This document shows, in pieces, positions 5,943 through 14,388 of a stretch of 26,624 bases of DNA. The notes below the pieces were generated by a model. It did not search any database. It was not told where the DNA came from and saw only the letters and a program-made list of their open reading frames with translations. Position 1 is the stretch's first letter; each line of letters opens with the position of its first letter. The DNA is from CAYLLT01 sp964591605 (GTDB lineage: Bacteria; Planctomycetota; Phycisphaerae; UBA1845; PWPN01). A program made the translations under genes and the position numbers. The stretch spans positions 1 to 26,624 of the forward strand of contig CAZQEN010000064.1 in the NCBI GenBank assembly GCA_964591605.1. Reading direction: 5' to 3'.

Positions 5943-6806
5943 ATGAAAGATCGTCTTGTCACCATCGGGCTCTCGATGGCCGCGACGCTGGGACTCATGA
6001 AGGTGGAGGGTCAGCGCCCGCGGGAGCTGGATGTCGATCGGCTGATCGTGCGGAAGGAACTCATCGTCTCGGATACAGGGCTGCCGTGGGAGAAGGGATT
6101 CGAGGCCCAGGAAATCGCGCGCGGGCTCTACGCGCGGCCGGTGGGCGATCGCGTGGGCGGGCTGTGGGTGCGCAGCCGGCTGATCAAGGGGGAGATCGAC
6201 GATCCGTTCGATGACCGGTTCCATGCCCTCGAGCGCGATGGGAGTCTGCGGCAGGCGCCGGGTCACATCTCCTGGAACGTGTGGCTCGACGGGGCATGGC
6301 GGCAGATGGCGATCGTGCAGGGAGAGGGCGTCGAGCTCTCGGAGGTGCCGCGAGAACGCTGGAACGGCGGCACGCATCCGGGGCGGATCCGGCTGCAGAC
6401 GTTTCGGCCCGGACACGACGAGCCGCTGACCGATGCGGTGATCGGGCAGGGGATGATGTCGATCGGCGGCGGGGGATTCGGCGGCGGCGGGCTGCCTTAT
6501 CCGAGCGAGGTGTTGCAGGTCTGGGGAGGCAAGATCGAGCAGAAAGCGATCGATACACCCGCAGCGCCGGTCGTGGTCAGGGATGACGGGTCGGGCGGGC
6601 ACACGTATGCGATCGTGGGCGTCGGGCCGCAGGGCCAGCGGACGGCCGCGTCGCCCTCCAGCCAGGCCGGCGGATTCGCCACGCTGCGATGGGACAGTGC
6701 GCGGGGCGCGGACGCGTACGTGATTGTCCGCGACGGAAAGGAGGTGGCCGGACCGCTGCGCGTGGAGGGATCTCAAAAAGTGTGGACCGACACGGGCCGG
6801 CCGTAA
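5943..6806 (+). CDS. Conserved-looking protein of unknown function, Gly-rich loop
   Basis: The 287-residue protein starts at an ATG with GGGAGG about 8 bases upstream. The N-terminus (MKDRLVTIGLSMAATLGLMK) is a short hydrophobic helix that could be an uncleaved anchor or signal. Next come VDRLIVRKELIVSDTG and PWEKGFEAQEIARGLYARPV, a pattern of short beta strands, then GGLWVRSRLIKGEIDDPFDD, PGHISWNVWLDGAWRQMAIV and a Gly-rich turn (MSIGGGGFGGGGLPYPSE, about 177-194). The last 90 residues (PAAPVVVRDDG to the end, with ATLRWDSARGADAYVIVRDG) look like a fibronectin type III-like sandwich. I do not recognise the first part. The strand-repeat start recalls intramolecular-chaperone or tail-fibre-like proteins, but this is weak. 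The reading frame lies wholly right of the N gap, so it is intact. Confidence 0.78.
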   Translation: MKDRLVTIGLSMAATLGLMKVEGQRPRELDVDRLIVRKELIVSDTGLPWEKGFEAQEIARGLYARPVGDRVGGLWVRSRLIKGEIDDPFDDRFHALERDGSLRQAPGHISWNVWLDGAWRQMAIVQGEGVELSEVPRERWNGGTHPGRIRLQTFRPGHDEPLTDAVIGQGMMSIGGGGFGGGGLPYPSEVLQVWGGKIEQKAIDTPAAPVVVRDDGSGGHTYAIVGVGPQGQRTAASPSSQAGGFATLRWDSARGADAYVIVRDGKEVAGPLRVEGSQKVWTDTGRP

Positions 6807-7064
6807 GCCCGCGGAGGCACTGGGAGGGGCTGTGACTCATCGCTCGCCATCGCGGGCGGCCCCAACGAGCGCCGCCTGCTTATCGGGCCGGATGATCCGG
6901 ATATGCGCCGAGGGAACTCGCTTTTGTGGCGGGGCAGCCACACGCATCGGGTTCTGGCGGACCTTGCACATCCCGTGAGTGCGCTGCCGCTCGACACGGA
7001 CGTCGTGCCCGAGCGTGAACCGGAGAATCGTACAGTATGTGTGGGATTCTCTGGAGACATCCGC
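6807..7064. other. Intergenic region with no gene
   Basis: This 258-base stretch carries no convincing gene. The frame of the lipoprotein gene stays open back to 6903, but that N-terminal extension has no signal sequence and ignores the GGAG site at 7053-7056. TACAGT at 7031-7036 could be a -10 box for the lipoprotein gene. No -35 partner is evident. Confidence 0.5.
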
Positions 7065-8834
7065 ATGGCTGCCCGTACTGTGTGGTGGGCGTTCATTGTC
7101 CTGGTGATCGGACTTGCCGGCTGTGAGCCGGGCGGGGCGCCGCTGACAGACGTGGGCGGCAGCACCCCCGTACTGCCGGACCGCGATCCGCCTCCGGCGG
7201 ACCCGGGGAATCTCGCCCCGGTCTGCGAGGCCGGGTCCGGCGCAGGCCCCGTTCAGGCGCCCGTGCACCTGATGAAGCTTGCCGGCCAGACGAGCTGGTT
7301 TGCCTCACCCATCGTGTATGACCTCGACGGTGACGGAGCCAACGAACTGATTGCGGCCTACTACGACATCTACGTGTTCGACCACAACGGAAACCTGCTC
7401 GACCGGGCGGATGACGGCGATGGGCGCGTGTATGCGCCGCATGTGGTGGCCGATCTCGACGGCGACGGTGTCACGGAAGTGGTGGCCGGCCGCGGCGAGC
7501 ACGTCTGGGCGTGGGAATGGCGGTCGGGCTCGCTGGTGGTGAAGGCGGGCTGGCCCGCGGATACGACCACCGCGGGCGAGTCGCCCGAGGTGCGGGGGAT
7601 GGCGGCAGGTGATCTGAACCACGACGGGCGGATCGAAATCGTCGTGACTACCACGCAGACGCGGCCCAGTGCCGAGGGCGGGGCGCAGGTGTTCGTTTTC
7701 AGCGCCGACGGATCGCTCTACCAGCCGCCGGGCGGTCATTCCCCCGCCTGGCCGCGATACAACGCGCTCTCGGGGCCGGGCAACGACGCGGACCGCAATG
7801 GACAGGGGCACAACGGGTACGGCTGCTACGGGCTCAACGTGGCGATCGGCAACATCGATGACGATCCGGATCTGGAGGTGATAGCCACCTACGACAACCA
7901 CCACATCCAGGCGTTCGACCACGACGGCGTGGCGATCGACACCTCGCCCTGGTTTGCGAACCGCGCGTCGCAGTACCGCGGCCAGCGGCTCACCTGGGGC
8001 CAGTTCATCCGCTGGGCCGACCCGGTGGTCGAAGCGAACCACTACCACGAGCACGTCGGCGAGTGGCCGCACCCGTCGTGGGCCGAGTGGCTGCAGTGGA
8101 CGGCCTCGCCGCCGGGTGTGGCGGATCTTGACCTCGACGGGAAAAACGAGGTCCTGGGCGTGCCCAACGTCGAAATGCACGAGCCGTACGAGACGCAGGC
8201 GTACGCCATCATGGTGCTCGAGGGAGCCCACGGCGACGGCAGCCGATCCGGCATGCGCAAGGCCGGCTGGGAAACGCTGCCCCGCGGCGACCGGCCCATC
8301 GCCGTCGATGGGTGGTATCCGCCCTCCGGTGTGCCGGCAGCGGCAGTCGTGAACGTCCGCGACGACGCACGGCCGGAAATCGCGGTGTCGCTGAACGACG
8401 GGTACATGTACCTGTTCGACGCGGGCGGGCAGCGCCTCTGGCGGGCGGATTACCTCCACGGCAAGCCGATCATGTACGCATCCGAGGCCACGGTGGCCGA
8501 CCTCAATCAGGACGGCGTGCCCGAGATTCTGTTCACCACGTTCGGCGACCCCGACACAAGCGATTCGGGCTATCTGGTGATCCTCGGCGCGGGTGGCAAT
8601 ACACTCTACGACATCCCCCTTCCATCCCCCGGCCACAACGGCAACGGGAACGGCGCACCGGCGGCCCCGACCGTCGGCGACCTGACCGGCGACGGCCAGC
8701 TCGAGATCTTCGTGCAGACGTTCGACCATGGCATGGACGTCTTCACGGTGCCCGGCTCCGCGCCCAACTGCATTCCCTGGTCGACCGCCCGCGGCGGACC
8801 GCTGCGGACCGGATCGGCGCACACTGGAGGCTGA
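7065..8834 (+). CDS. Lipoprotein with FG-GAP/VCBS-type beta-propeller repeats
   Basis: The 589-residue protein begins with a lipoprotein signal (MAARTVWWAFIVLVIGLAGC), lipidated at Cys20, and a short Gly/Pro-rich linker. It then has about eight propeller blades recognisable by Asp-rich calcium-type loops: VYDLDGDGANELIAAY, VADLDGDGVTEVVAG, AGDLNHDGRIEIVVT, IGNIDDDPDLEVIAT, VADLDLDGKNEVLGV, VVNVRDDARPEIAVS, VADLNQDGVPEILFT and VGDLTGDGQLEIFVQ. Each is followed by a strand such as IYVFDHNGN, QVFVFSADGS or MYLFDAGGQ. These match the FG-GAP/VCBS repeat class found in surface and binding proteins; the ligand is unknown. No enzyme motif is seen. The ATG at 7065 is preferred over more upstream starts in the same frame because it places the signal at the N-terminus and has GGAG 8 bases before. 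Confidence 0.88.
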   Translation: MAARTVWWAFIVLVIGLAGCEPGGAPLTDVGGSTPVLPDRDPPPADPGNLAPVCEAGSGAGPVQAPVHLMKLAGQTSWFASPIVYDLDGDGANELIAAYYDIYVFDHNGNLLDRADDGDGRVYAPHVVADLDGDGVTEVVAGRGEHVWAWEWRSGSLVVKAGWPADTTTAGESPEVRGMAAGDLNHDGRIEIVVTTTQTRPSAEGGAQVFVFSADGSLYQPPGGHSPAWPRYNALSGPGNDADRNGQGHNGYGCYGLNVAIGNIDDDPDLEVIATYDNHHIQAFDHDGVAIDTSPWFANRASQYRGQRLTWGQFIRWADPVVEANHYHEHVGEWPHPSWAEWLQWTASPPGVADLDLDGKNEVLGVPNVEMHEPYETQAYAIMVLEGAHGDGSRSGMRKAGWETLPRGDRPIAVDGWYPPSGVPAAAVVNVRDDARPEIAVSLNDGYMYLFDAGGQRLWRADYLHGKPIMYASEATVADLNQDGVPEILFTTFGDPDTSDSGYLVILGAGGNTLYDIPLPSPGHNGNGNGAPAAPTVGDLTGDGQLEIFVQTFDHGMDVFTVPGSAPNCIPWSTARGGPLRTGSAHTGG

Positions 8835-8904
8835 TCTTCGCCTGGCGGGCCGCCCGCCCCTGGCCATGACCCCGGTCGCGTACCCGTTCGCGGGCGGAAT
8901 CCGG

Positions 8905-8910
8905 TAGAAT
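8905..8910 (+). promoter_or_regulatory. -10-like TAGAAT before the SMP-30-like gene
   Basis: TAGAAT lies 23 bases before the ATG at 8934. No clear -35 element is present at normal spacing. It belongs to a set of TAGAAT hexamers that recur just before genes in this window (466, 5882 and 14546). Confidence 0.35.
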
Positions 8911-8933
8911 GCAGGAGTTTACGGAGCCACCTC

Positions 8934-10331
8934 ATGCGCCGGCTGGGGAGATTCACCGGGTTGCTGGTCCTGCTTGCGGGCACGCAGACGGGACTGGGCG
9001 CCTGGCCGATCGCGCCGGGGGCATCGTTGATCGAGTTGTACTCGGTTTCCGGATTCTACGAAGGTCCGTCGTGGGATCCGGTATCCGGCTTCCTGTATTT
9101 CACCGATCTGACAAACGTGTCGCGAATCCTTCGTCTGGACGCCCCGCACGCCGCCACCGTCTGGATGAACAACACGCAGGGGCTCAACGGGACGTTTCTG
9201 GGCCTGGGAGGCCGGCTCCTGGCCGCACAAGGCGGCACGCGGCGCATCCTGAGCATGCGCATCGGAGCCGTCGGGCCGGAGGACATCCGAATCCTCGCGA
9301 GCAACGCCTCCTGGAACGCGCCCAACGACCTGTGTCAGACCTATCGCGGCGACATCTATTTCACCACCCCCGATTTCAGTACGGGCACGACCAGCGCGGT
9401 CTACCGCATCGCTCCCTTCGGCGCGGTGACGAAGGTGATCGCCGATATGATGCTGCCCAACGGCGTGCTCGCGTCGAACGACGGCCAGACGCTCTATGTC
9501 TCGGACAGTTGGCAGAAACACTGGCGGTCTTACCCGATCCTGCCAGACGGGAGCCTCGGGTCCGGCGGTTTGTTCTTCAATCCGGCCACGCCGAACCAGA
9601 ACGACCCCGACGGCATGACGATCGATGAGGCGGGCAACCTCTACCTCACCGGCCGCGGCGGCGTGTGGATTGTCTCGCCGCTGGGTCAGCAGATTGAGAT
9701 GGTGCCGGTACCCGAGACGGTCGCCAACGTGACGTTCGGCGGAATCGATGGTAGAACGCTGTATCTGACGTGCAACGGCAAGGTGTACAGCCTGGCGATG
9801 CAGGTGCGCGGCGGCTTCTGGACGCACTATCCGGATCCGAATCACCCCCCGGATGTGAGCGCCGGCCCGGATCGAGCGGTGTACGCTCATCACGTCGTCC
9901 AGCTTGAGGGGTCGCTGACGGATGACGGCCTGCCCGCCGTGCCGCCTCAACTGATGTCGCAGTGGACGGTCGCGACGGCCGGCAATGTGTATGAGCTCAC
10001 CGATCCGGGCTCTCCGACCACGACAGCCGTCTTCCGGACCGGTACGTTTGTCCTGCGGCTCACGGCGTACGATGGCAGCCAGACGGTTTCGGATGACGTC
10101 ACCCTGTCGGTCTATCGGCTGGGGGATCTCGACCGCGACGGCACCATCGATCCCGGGGATGTGAGCGCGATGATCGGCTGCATGGGCGGCGCGGACATCC
10201 CACCGGCGAGTTCGGGCTGTGCGGCGGGCGACCTCGACCAGGACGGCGACGTCGACCAGTCGGATTTCGCGATCGTGCAGCGGTGTCTGGGCATCCCTGA
10301 TCCGCTGGTTGGAACGGACTGCGTGAATTGA
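8934..10331 (+). CDS. Secreted SMP-30/gluconolactonase-like propeller with dockerin-like tail
   Basis: The 465-residue exported protein has a signal peptide (MRRLGRFTGLLVLLAGTQTG, cleavage near GLGA). Residues about 30-300 form an SMP-30/gluconolactonase-type six-bladed propeller. Markers are EGPSWDPVSGFLYFTD (Glu43 at the usual metal-ligand place), NAPNDLC, LPNGVLASNDGQTLYVSD, DPDGMTIDEAGNLYLTG and VTFGGIDGRTLYLT. An Ig/PKD-like domain follows (PPDVSAGPDRAVYAHHVVQL to VSDDVTLSVYR). The tail from about 397 has two EF-hand loops, DLDRDGTIDPGD and DLDQDGDVDQSD, each followed by a helix with a Cys, as in the dockerin-like tails common in this phylum. The likely role is an extracellular lactonase or sugar-binding protein; the substrate is unknown. 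The start at 8934 has ACGGAG about 8 bases upstream. Confidence 0.87.
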   Translation: MRRLGRFTGLLVLLAGTQTGLGAWPIAPGASLIELYSVSGFYEGPSWDPVSGFLYFTDLTNVSRILRLDAPHAATVWMNNTQGLNGTFLGLGGRLLAAQGGTRRILSMRIGAVGPEDIRILASNASWNAPNDLCQTYRGDIYFTTPDFSTGTTSAVYRIAPFGAVTKVIADMMLPNGVLASNDGQTLYVSDSWQKHWRSYPILPDGSLGSGGLFFNPATPNQNDPDGMTIDEAGNLYLTGRGGVWIVSPLGQQIEMVPVPETVANVTFGGIDGRTLYLTCNGKVYSLAMQVRGGFWTHYPDPNHPPDVSAGPDRAVYAHHVVQLEGSLTDDGLPAVPPQLMSQWTVATAGNVYELTDPGSPTTTAVFRTGTFVLRLTAYDGSQTVSDDVTLSVYRLGDLDRDGTIDPGDVSAMIGCMGGADIPPASSGCAAGDLDQDGDVDQSDFAIVQRCLGIPDPLVGTDCVN

Positions 10332-10443
10332 AGGTCCACCGAGTCTCAGAACCGGGAGCGGCAGCGCGAACATGTCGGCAGGCGAGTGGCGGGAAGATCG
10401 ATCATCAGCAACGCATCGAGGAGGCGGGAGCGCCGGCGGCGTG

Positions 10444-11298
10444 ATGTATCCGTCCCTGACGCTGGGGGTGTCGCTGGCTCTCTGCGCGGTGGTGCGGGCC
10501 GAGCCCGCGCGTCCGGCGGCGACGCAGCCTTTCGTGGCGGCGGCCACGCGGGCGGCGTCGCAGCCGGCCGACCCCGAGGCGCTGCCCCCGCCGCCGGGCG
10601 GGGGCATGTGGAAGCTGATCTGGCATGATGAGTTCGACGGCGACGCTCTCGATGAGTCAAAGTGGAACATTCCGCCCGATGCCCCGCGCCGCGACGGCTG
10701 GTGGGTGCGACAGGTGATCCGGCTCGACGGCAAAGGCCACCTGGTGATGGAGACGCGCCAGGAAGATGGGAAATACCTCTCCGGGTGCGTCCGGACGCTC
10801 GGCACATTCGAGCACGCATACGGCTACTGGGTGGCCCGCATCCGCCTGCAGCGGCAACCCGGGCACTGGCCGGCATTCTGGCTGATGGGCCGGGGCGTCT
10901 TGCGGGTCGGCGACGAGGGCCGCGACGGCACCGAAATCGACATCATGGAGAAGCCATGGCGCGACGACCGCATCAATCTGGCCCTGCACTGGGACGGCTA
11001 CCAGAAGGAACACCGCTCGGAGGGCCGGCAGGTGAACGTGCCCGGCGCGATGAAGGGCTTCCACACCTATGGGCTGCTGTGGACGGCCAGGGAATACGTC
11101 TTCTACGCCGATGGACGCGAGTTGTGGCGCACCTCGGCCGGCGGCCCCTGCCGGGCGCCGCTCTACATCAAGTTGAGCAGCGAAGTCGGCAAGTGGGCCG
11201 GCGACATCGCTGCCGCACAGCTTCCGGATGAGTTCCTGGTCGATTACGTGCGGGTCTACGACGTGGAGAGCCCCAACCCGCCCGTCCGCGAGCCGTAG
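10444..11298 (+). CDS. Secreted glycoside hydrolase family 16
   Basis: The protein has 284 residues from the chosen ATG. A signal peptide (MYPSLTLGVSLALCAVVRAE) is followed by an Ala/Pro-rich linker, then a GH16 jelly roll opening with WKLIWHDEFDGDALDESKWN. The catalytic motif is E164-I-D166-I-M-E169 (nucleophile Glu164 and acid/base Glu169 by family rule). WPAFWLMG, FHTYGLLWTAREYVFYADG and FLVDYVRVYD are also typical. GH16 enzymes cleave beta-1,3/1,4-glucans, agars, carrageenans or similar galactans; which one is not readable here. Translation could also begin at 10372, but that would put 24 charged residues before the signal, so 10444 is preferred. Its stop is 37 bases from the next gene, suggesting an operon with the membrane glycosyltransferase. 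Confidence 0.9.
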   Translation: MYPSLTLGVSLALCAVVRAEPARPAATQPFVAAATRAASQPADPEALPPPPGGGMWKLIWHDEFDGDALDESKWNIPPDAPRRDGWWVRQVIRLDGKGHLVMETRQEDGKYLSGCVRTLGTFEHAYGYWVARIRLQRQPGHWPAFWLMGRGVLRVGDEGRDGTEIDIMEKPWRDDRINLALHWDGYQKEHRSEGRQVNVPGAMKGFHTYGLLWTAREYVFYADGRELWRTSAGGPCRAPLYIKLSSEVGKWAGDIAAAQLPDEFLVDYVRVYDVESPNPPVREP

Positions 11299-11335
11299 AA
11301 CGGCACTGACGGCGGTCGCCCCGCAGGGAGCAACG

Positions 11336-13204
11336 ATGACGTCATCCGCAGTCGCGACTCGAGCCGGAAAGCTGGCCATCGGGGTGGTGGTGCTGGCCGC
11401 GATCGCCACGCTGGGAGGCCTTCCGGGCGGGCCGCCGCTCAACGAGCATGAGGCGATGGTGGCCGAGTGCGGCCGGAACATGCGGCTGACCGGCGACTGG
11501 CTCGTCCCCCGCTTCCTGGACGCGCCGTGGCTGCGCAAGCCGCCGCTGCCGTACTGGCTTGTGGCCTCTACCTCCTACCTCCTCCCCGGCGATCCGAAGC
11601 TTGGCCTTCCGGTGACCACGCTGGTGTCGCGGCTGCCGTCCGCCCTGGCCGGACTGGGGACGGTGCTCCTGATCTGGCGCCTGGGCGCGGTCATGTTCAC
11701 ACGGCGCGTCGGCCTGATCGCCGCGGTGATTTCCGCCTCGAGCCTGGTGTTTCTGCAGTACTCGCCCAATGCCACCGTCGAGATGCTCCTCACGTTCTCG
11801 TGTACGTGGGCGCTTCTGCATTTCTGGATGGCGGCGGGGCATTGCGGATTGCGGATTGCGAATTGCGAATTGAAAGCCAGGCACGGGACGCTGCACATGC
11901 TCGGGTTCTACGTGGCTCTGGGAGTCGCGATGCTGGCCAAGGGGCCTGCGCCGCTGGCCATGGTCGCGTTTCCGCTGGCCGTGTGGTGGTACCTGGAGCG
12001 TCCGCTGCGCGTGCTGGCCCGCGGCGGGTGGACCGGGCTGCGGCGGGCGCCGGCGGCGTTCATCCGCGGTCTCAAACCGCGCACCGTGGGGGCGTTCCGG
12101 GACCTGTGGCTCGTGCCCGGGCTGATCGTCTTCGCCCTGCTGTTCGTGCCGTGGATGATCGCGGTGGCATACCATCATCCGCACGCCTGGGATTTGTGGA
12201 ACTGGCAGTACGCCCAGCGGGCCCAGGGTGATTACCTCGACGATCGTGCCCGCAGCCCGTTTTACTACATCCCCGTCATCATCGGCTTCAGCCTTCCCTG
12301 GCTCTTTCTGCTTCCCGAGGCCCTGGCGGCGCCGTGGCTCCCCCGGTATGCCCGCATGCGACGCGCCCTCTTCTTTTGCGGCGTGTGCGCGGTGGTCGGC
12401 ATCGTCATCATGTCGATTGAGTCGTTCAAGAAGCCCTACTACATGCTGCCGGCGATGCCGCTGCTCTTCCTGATGATGGCCGTCGTGGCCGATCGCTTTT
12501 ATGCCAAGCCGCCGCCGTCGATCCGGCTGGCGTGGGTTATCTGGGGCGTCGCAGCCGCGGCCCTTGCGGCCGGCGTCGTCATCGGCGGCTGGCAATTACA
12601 TCGTTTTCTGCCCGACATCACGGTGGTCAGCGTGATGGTGGCCGCGCTGTCGGCGATCGCGCTGCTGATTGCCGGCATCGCCTATATCCGCGGCCGGGGA
12701 TGGATCGCCCTGGGCATGACGGCCTGCACCGGTGTGGCCGCCTTCCTCGCCGTCTGGCATGTGTGCGGCCCGGTCATCACCAACCTGGATCGGGTCGAGG
12801 GCCTGGCGCGTGCCCTCGACCGGGCCGGTGTGCCGCCGGATGGAAAGGTGCTGTGGGCGGATACACGGCCGGACCCGCGCCTGATCTTCTGCTTCCGGCG
12901 ACGCAGCGACTACCTCATCCCGCCGGCGGAAATCGTGACCATCATGGTCGAACGCGAAGGCGCACGGGGCCGACTCCGGCTGATGGCCCTCGACCGCGCC
13001 GAGAAGCTCCTGAAATCGCCCGAGCCGGTGTACCTGATCCTCAAGCGCGACAATTATGACCTCACCCGCGTTTTCAACCCGCTGCCCGCGCATCTGATCG
13101 GCATCGCCAAAGCCCGCCGCGGCTCCAGAGGCGATGACTGGGTCATCGTGTCCAATGTCCAGCCCGCCACCCGCCCGGGGAGCGGAGCCTCCTCACCCGG
13201 CTAA
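11336..13204 (+). CDS. GT39/ArnT-type membrane glycosyltransferase
   Basis: This is a 622-residue polytopic inner-membrane protein. The first periplasmic loop holds PPLNEHEAMVAECGRNMRLT and GDWLVPRFLDAPWLRKPPLP, matching the ArnT/PMT (GT39) pattern with an acidic residue near the N-terminus and the KPPLPYW motif; family members use polyprenyl-phosphate sugars. About ten hydrophobic segments follow, with KKPYYMLPAMPLLFLMMAV near residue 365 and a soluble C-terminal domain. The ATG at 11336 has AGGGAG 5 bases upstream. The frame runs back to 11228 over the GH16 end, but that part is not used. A heptamer repeat at 11841-11875 inserts about 13 non-family residues (near HCGLRIANCELKA) between two membrane segments. 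It follows the GH16 gene, and its product may modify a lipid or surface glycan. Confidence 0.85.
   Translation: MTSSAVATRAGKLAIGVVVLAAIATLGGLPGGPPLNEHEAMVAECGRNMRLTGDWLVPRFLDAPWLRKPPLPYWLVASTSYLLPGDPKLGLPVTTLVSRLPSALAGLGTVLLIWRLGAVMFTRRVGLIAAVISASSLVFLQYSPNATVEMLLTFSCTWALLHFWMAAGHCGLRIANCELKARHGTLHMLGFYVALGVAMLAKGPAPLAMVAFPLAVWWYLERPLRVLARGGWTGLRRAPAAFIRGLKPRTVGAFRDLWLVPGLIVFALLFVPWMIAVAYHHPHAWDLWNWQYAQRAQGDYLDDRARSPFYYIPVIIGFSLPWLFLLPEALAAPWLPRYARMRRALFFCGVCAVVGIVIMSIESFKKPYYMLPAMPLLFLMMAVVADRFYAKPPPSIRLAWVIWGVAAAALAAGVVIGGWQLHRFLPDITVVSVMVAALSAIALLIAGIAYIRGRGWIALGMTACTGVAAFLAVWHVCGPVITNLDRVEGLARALDRAGVPPDGKVLWADTRPDPRLIFCFRRRSDYLIPPAEIVTIMVEREGARGRLRLMALDRAEKLLKSPEPVYLILKRDNYDLTRVFNPLPAHLIGIAKARRGSRGDDWVIVSNVQPATRPGSGASSPG
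11841..11875. repeat. Heptanucleotide tandem repeat inside the GT39 gene
   Basis: Five 7-base units, ATTGCGG, ATTGCGG, ATTGCGA, ATTGCGA and ATTGAAA, lie in frame within the glycosyltransferase gene. Because 7 is not a multiple of 3, one unit gained or lost would shift the frame. In the present copy number the gene stays open. The encoded loop is hydrophilic and lies between membrane helices, where it is least likely to disturb the fold. Confidence 0.8.
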
Positions 13205-13460
13205 TAGAATCCGCGGTCATCTCACAAGTCGGACGGCACGGCATCTTGCCGGTGGGTGAGGCACGCGCCTCTTGTCTGTGTCCGTTATGAATCGCAGCTT
13301 CGCGCAGACCGGATGAATCGACGACTCTATTTGCAGGCAAGGTGGATCGGCGACCATGGGCGGTAACGAAAGAGAGATCAGTCTAGAGCGTTCGGTTCCA
13401 GTTCGCCTTCGGCGAAGACGGCCGCCACAAGGGGCGGCCGCCATGAGACCTGCGCCGGCG
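13205..13460. other. Intergenic region with orphan -10 box and hairpins
   Basis: This 256-base gap lies between the convergent GT39 and isomerase-like genes. A TAGAAT at 13205-13210 faces rightward but no gene follows on that strand; only tiny frames (9 and 17 codons) start with ATGAATCG. Two hairpins lie near the right end (see 13402-13440). No ORF here has a domain. A small RNA or decayed gene is possible but unproven. Confidence 0.45.
13402..13440. terminator. Tandem hairpins 3' of the isomerase-like gene
   Basis: TTCGCC-TTC-GGCGAA (13402-13416) is followed at once by CGGCCGCC-ACAAGG-GGCGGCCG (13419-13440), stems of 6 and 8 perfect pairs. They lie 20 bases past the stop of the minus-strand gene and could act as a transcription end or RNA-stabilising structure. 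There is no T run on the relevant side, so intrinsic termination is uncertain. The pair may instead be an interspersed repeat. Confidence 0.4.
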
Positions 13461-14372
13461 CTACACATCGCAGATCTTCACCGCCTGCGCGAGCGAGGCG
13501 ACCATGTCCTTGCGGGCGGGGACGAACTCCTGGGCCACGTAGCCCTTGAAACCGGTGTCGACGATCGCCTTCATGATCGCCGGCCAGTAGAGCTCCTGCG
13601 TCTCGTCGATCTCGTTGCGGCCGGGGACACCGCCCGTGTGGTAGTGGGCGAAGTATTCGTGATACTTCTTGATCGTTGCGATGATGTCGCCCTCCATGAT
13701 CTGCATATGATAAATGTCGTAGAGGAGGCGGAAGCGCTCGGAGCCGACGGCCTTGCACAGATCCACGCCCCAGGCCGTGTGGTCGCACTGGTAGTCGGCG
13801 TGGTTGACCTTGGAGTTGAGCAGCTCCATGCAGAGCGTGACTTTCCTGCTCTCAAACTGCTTGAGCACCTTCTTGATGCCCGCGGCGCAGACCTTGATGC
13901 CCTCTTCGTCGGCCTGACCGTCGCGGTTGCCCGAGAAGCAGATCACGTTGGGATAACCCGCGGCGGCGGTCGCATCGCACAGCTCGATCAGAGACTTCGC
14001 GATCTCTTCGTGATGTTCGCTGCGGTTGAGGCCCTTCGTGATGCCGCCCCACACGCCCGAGGTCATCGAGCAGACCAGGCCATGCTGCTGGAGCGGTTCC
14101 CATTCATTGGGCTTGAGCAGGTCGATCGCCTTGATTCCCAGGCGCTGGGCGACCGGGGCCATGTCGGCCGATTTCATCCCCTTGTAGCACCACAGGCAGA
14201 CCGAGTGGTGGATGCGGCCGTTTTCGACGACGCGCGACTTCCCGTCCGGCGGGGCCGGCTTGTCTTCGGCCCGGGCGACGCCGGCGGTCAGGGCCGCCGC
14301 CGCGGCCGTCCCGGCCAGCCCGCCGGCGGTGAGGAGCAGGTCGCGACGCGTGGCATTCATGGGTCCTGACAT
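13461..14372 (-). CDS. Tat-exported hydroxypyruvate isomerase-like TIM-barrel protein
   Basis: The protein has 303 residues from the ATG at 14372. The N-terminus MSGPMNATRRDLLLTAGGLA is a twin-arginine signal (TRRDLLL) with cleavage near VARAED. The rest is a sugar-phosphate isomerase/epimerase (AP-endonuclease-2 type) barrel closest to hydroxypyruvate isomerase: VCLWCYKGM, IKAIDLLKPNEWEPLQQHGL, VICFSGNRDGQ, CMELLNSKVNH, LLYDIYHMQIMEGDI, AHYHTGGVPGRNEIDETQEL and GYVAQEFVPA. Family metal ligands (Glu in MELLNS, Asp in YDIYH, His in YHTGG and Glu in QEF) are present. The classical enzyme interconverts hydroxypyruvate and tartronate semialdehyde; the exported homologues of planctomycetes have no settled substrate. 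AGGAG lies 10 bases before the ATG. The frame extends upstream to 14567 but that part is not used. The gene is divergent from the PIG-L gene. Confidence 0.88.
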   Translation of the reverse strand: MSGPMNATRRDLLLTAGGLAGTAAAAALTAGVARAEDKPAPPDGKSRVVENGRIHHSVCLWCYKGMKSADMAPVAQRLGIKAIDLLKPNEWEPLQQHGLVCSMTSGVWGGITKGLNRSEHHEEIAKSLIELCDATAAAGYPNVICFSGNRDGQADEEGIKVCAAGIKKVLKQFESRKVTLCMELLNSKVNHADYQCDHTAWGVDLCKAVGSERFRLLYDIYHMQIMEGDIIATIKKYHEYFAHYHTGGVPGRNEIDETQELYWPAIMKAIVDTGFKGYVAQEFVPARKDMVASLAQAVKICDV

Positions 14373-14388
14373 GGTTGTTGCACTCCTG

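Noticed and set aside
13356..14369. 337-codon plus-strand frame opposite the isomerase-like gene
   Set aside because: It is antisense to a strong TIM-barrel gene with a Tat signal; the encoded text has no domain.
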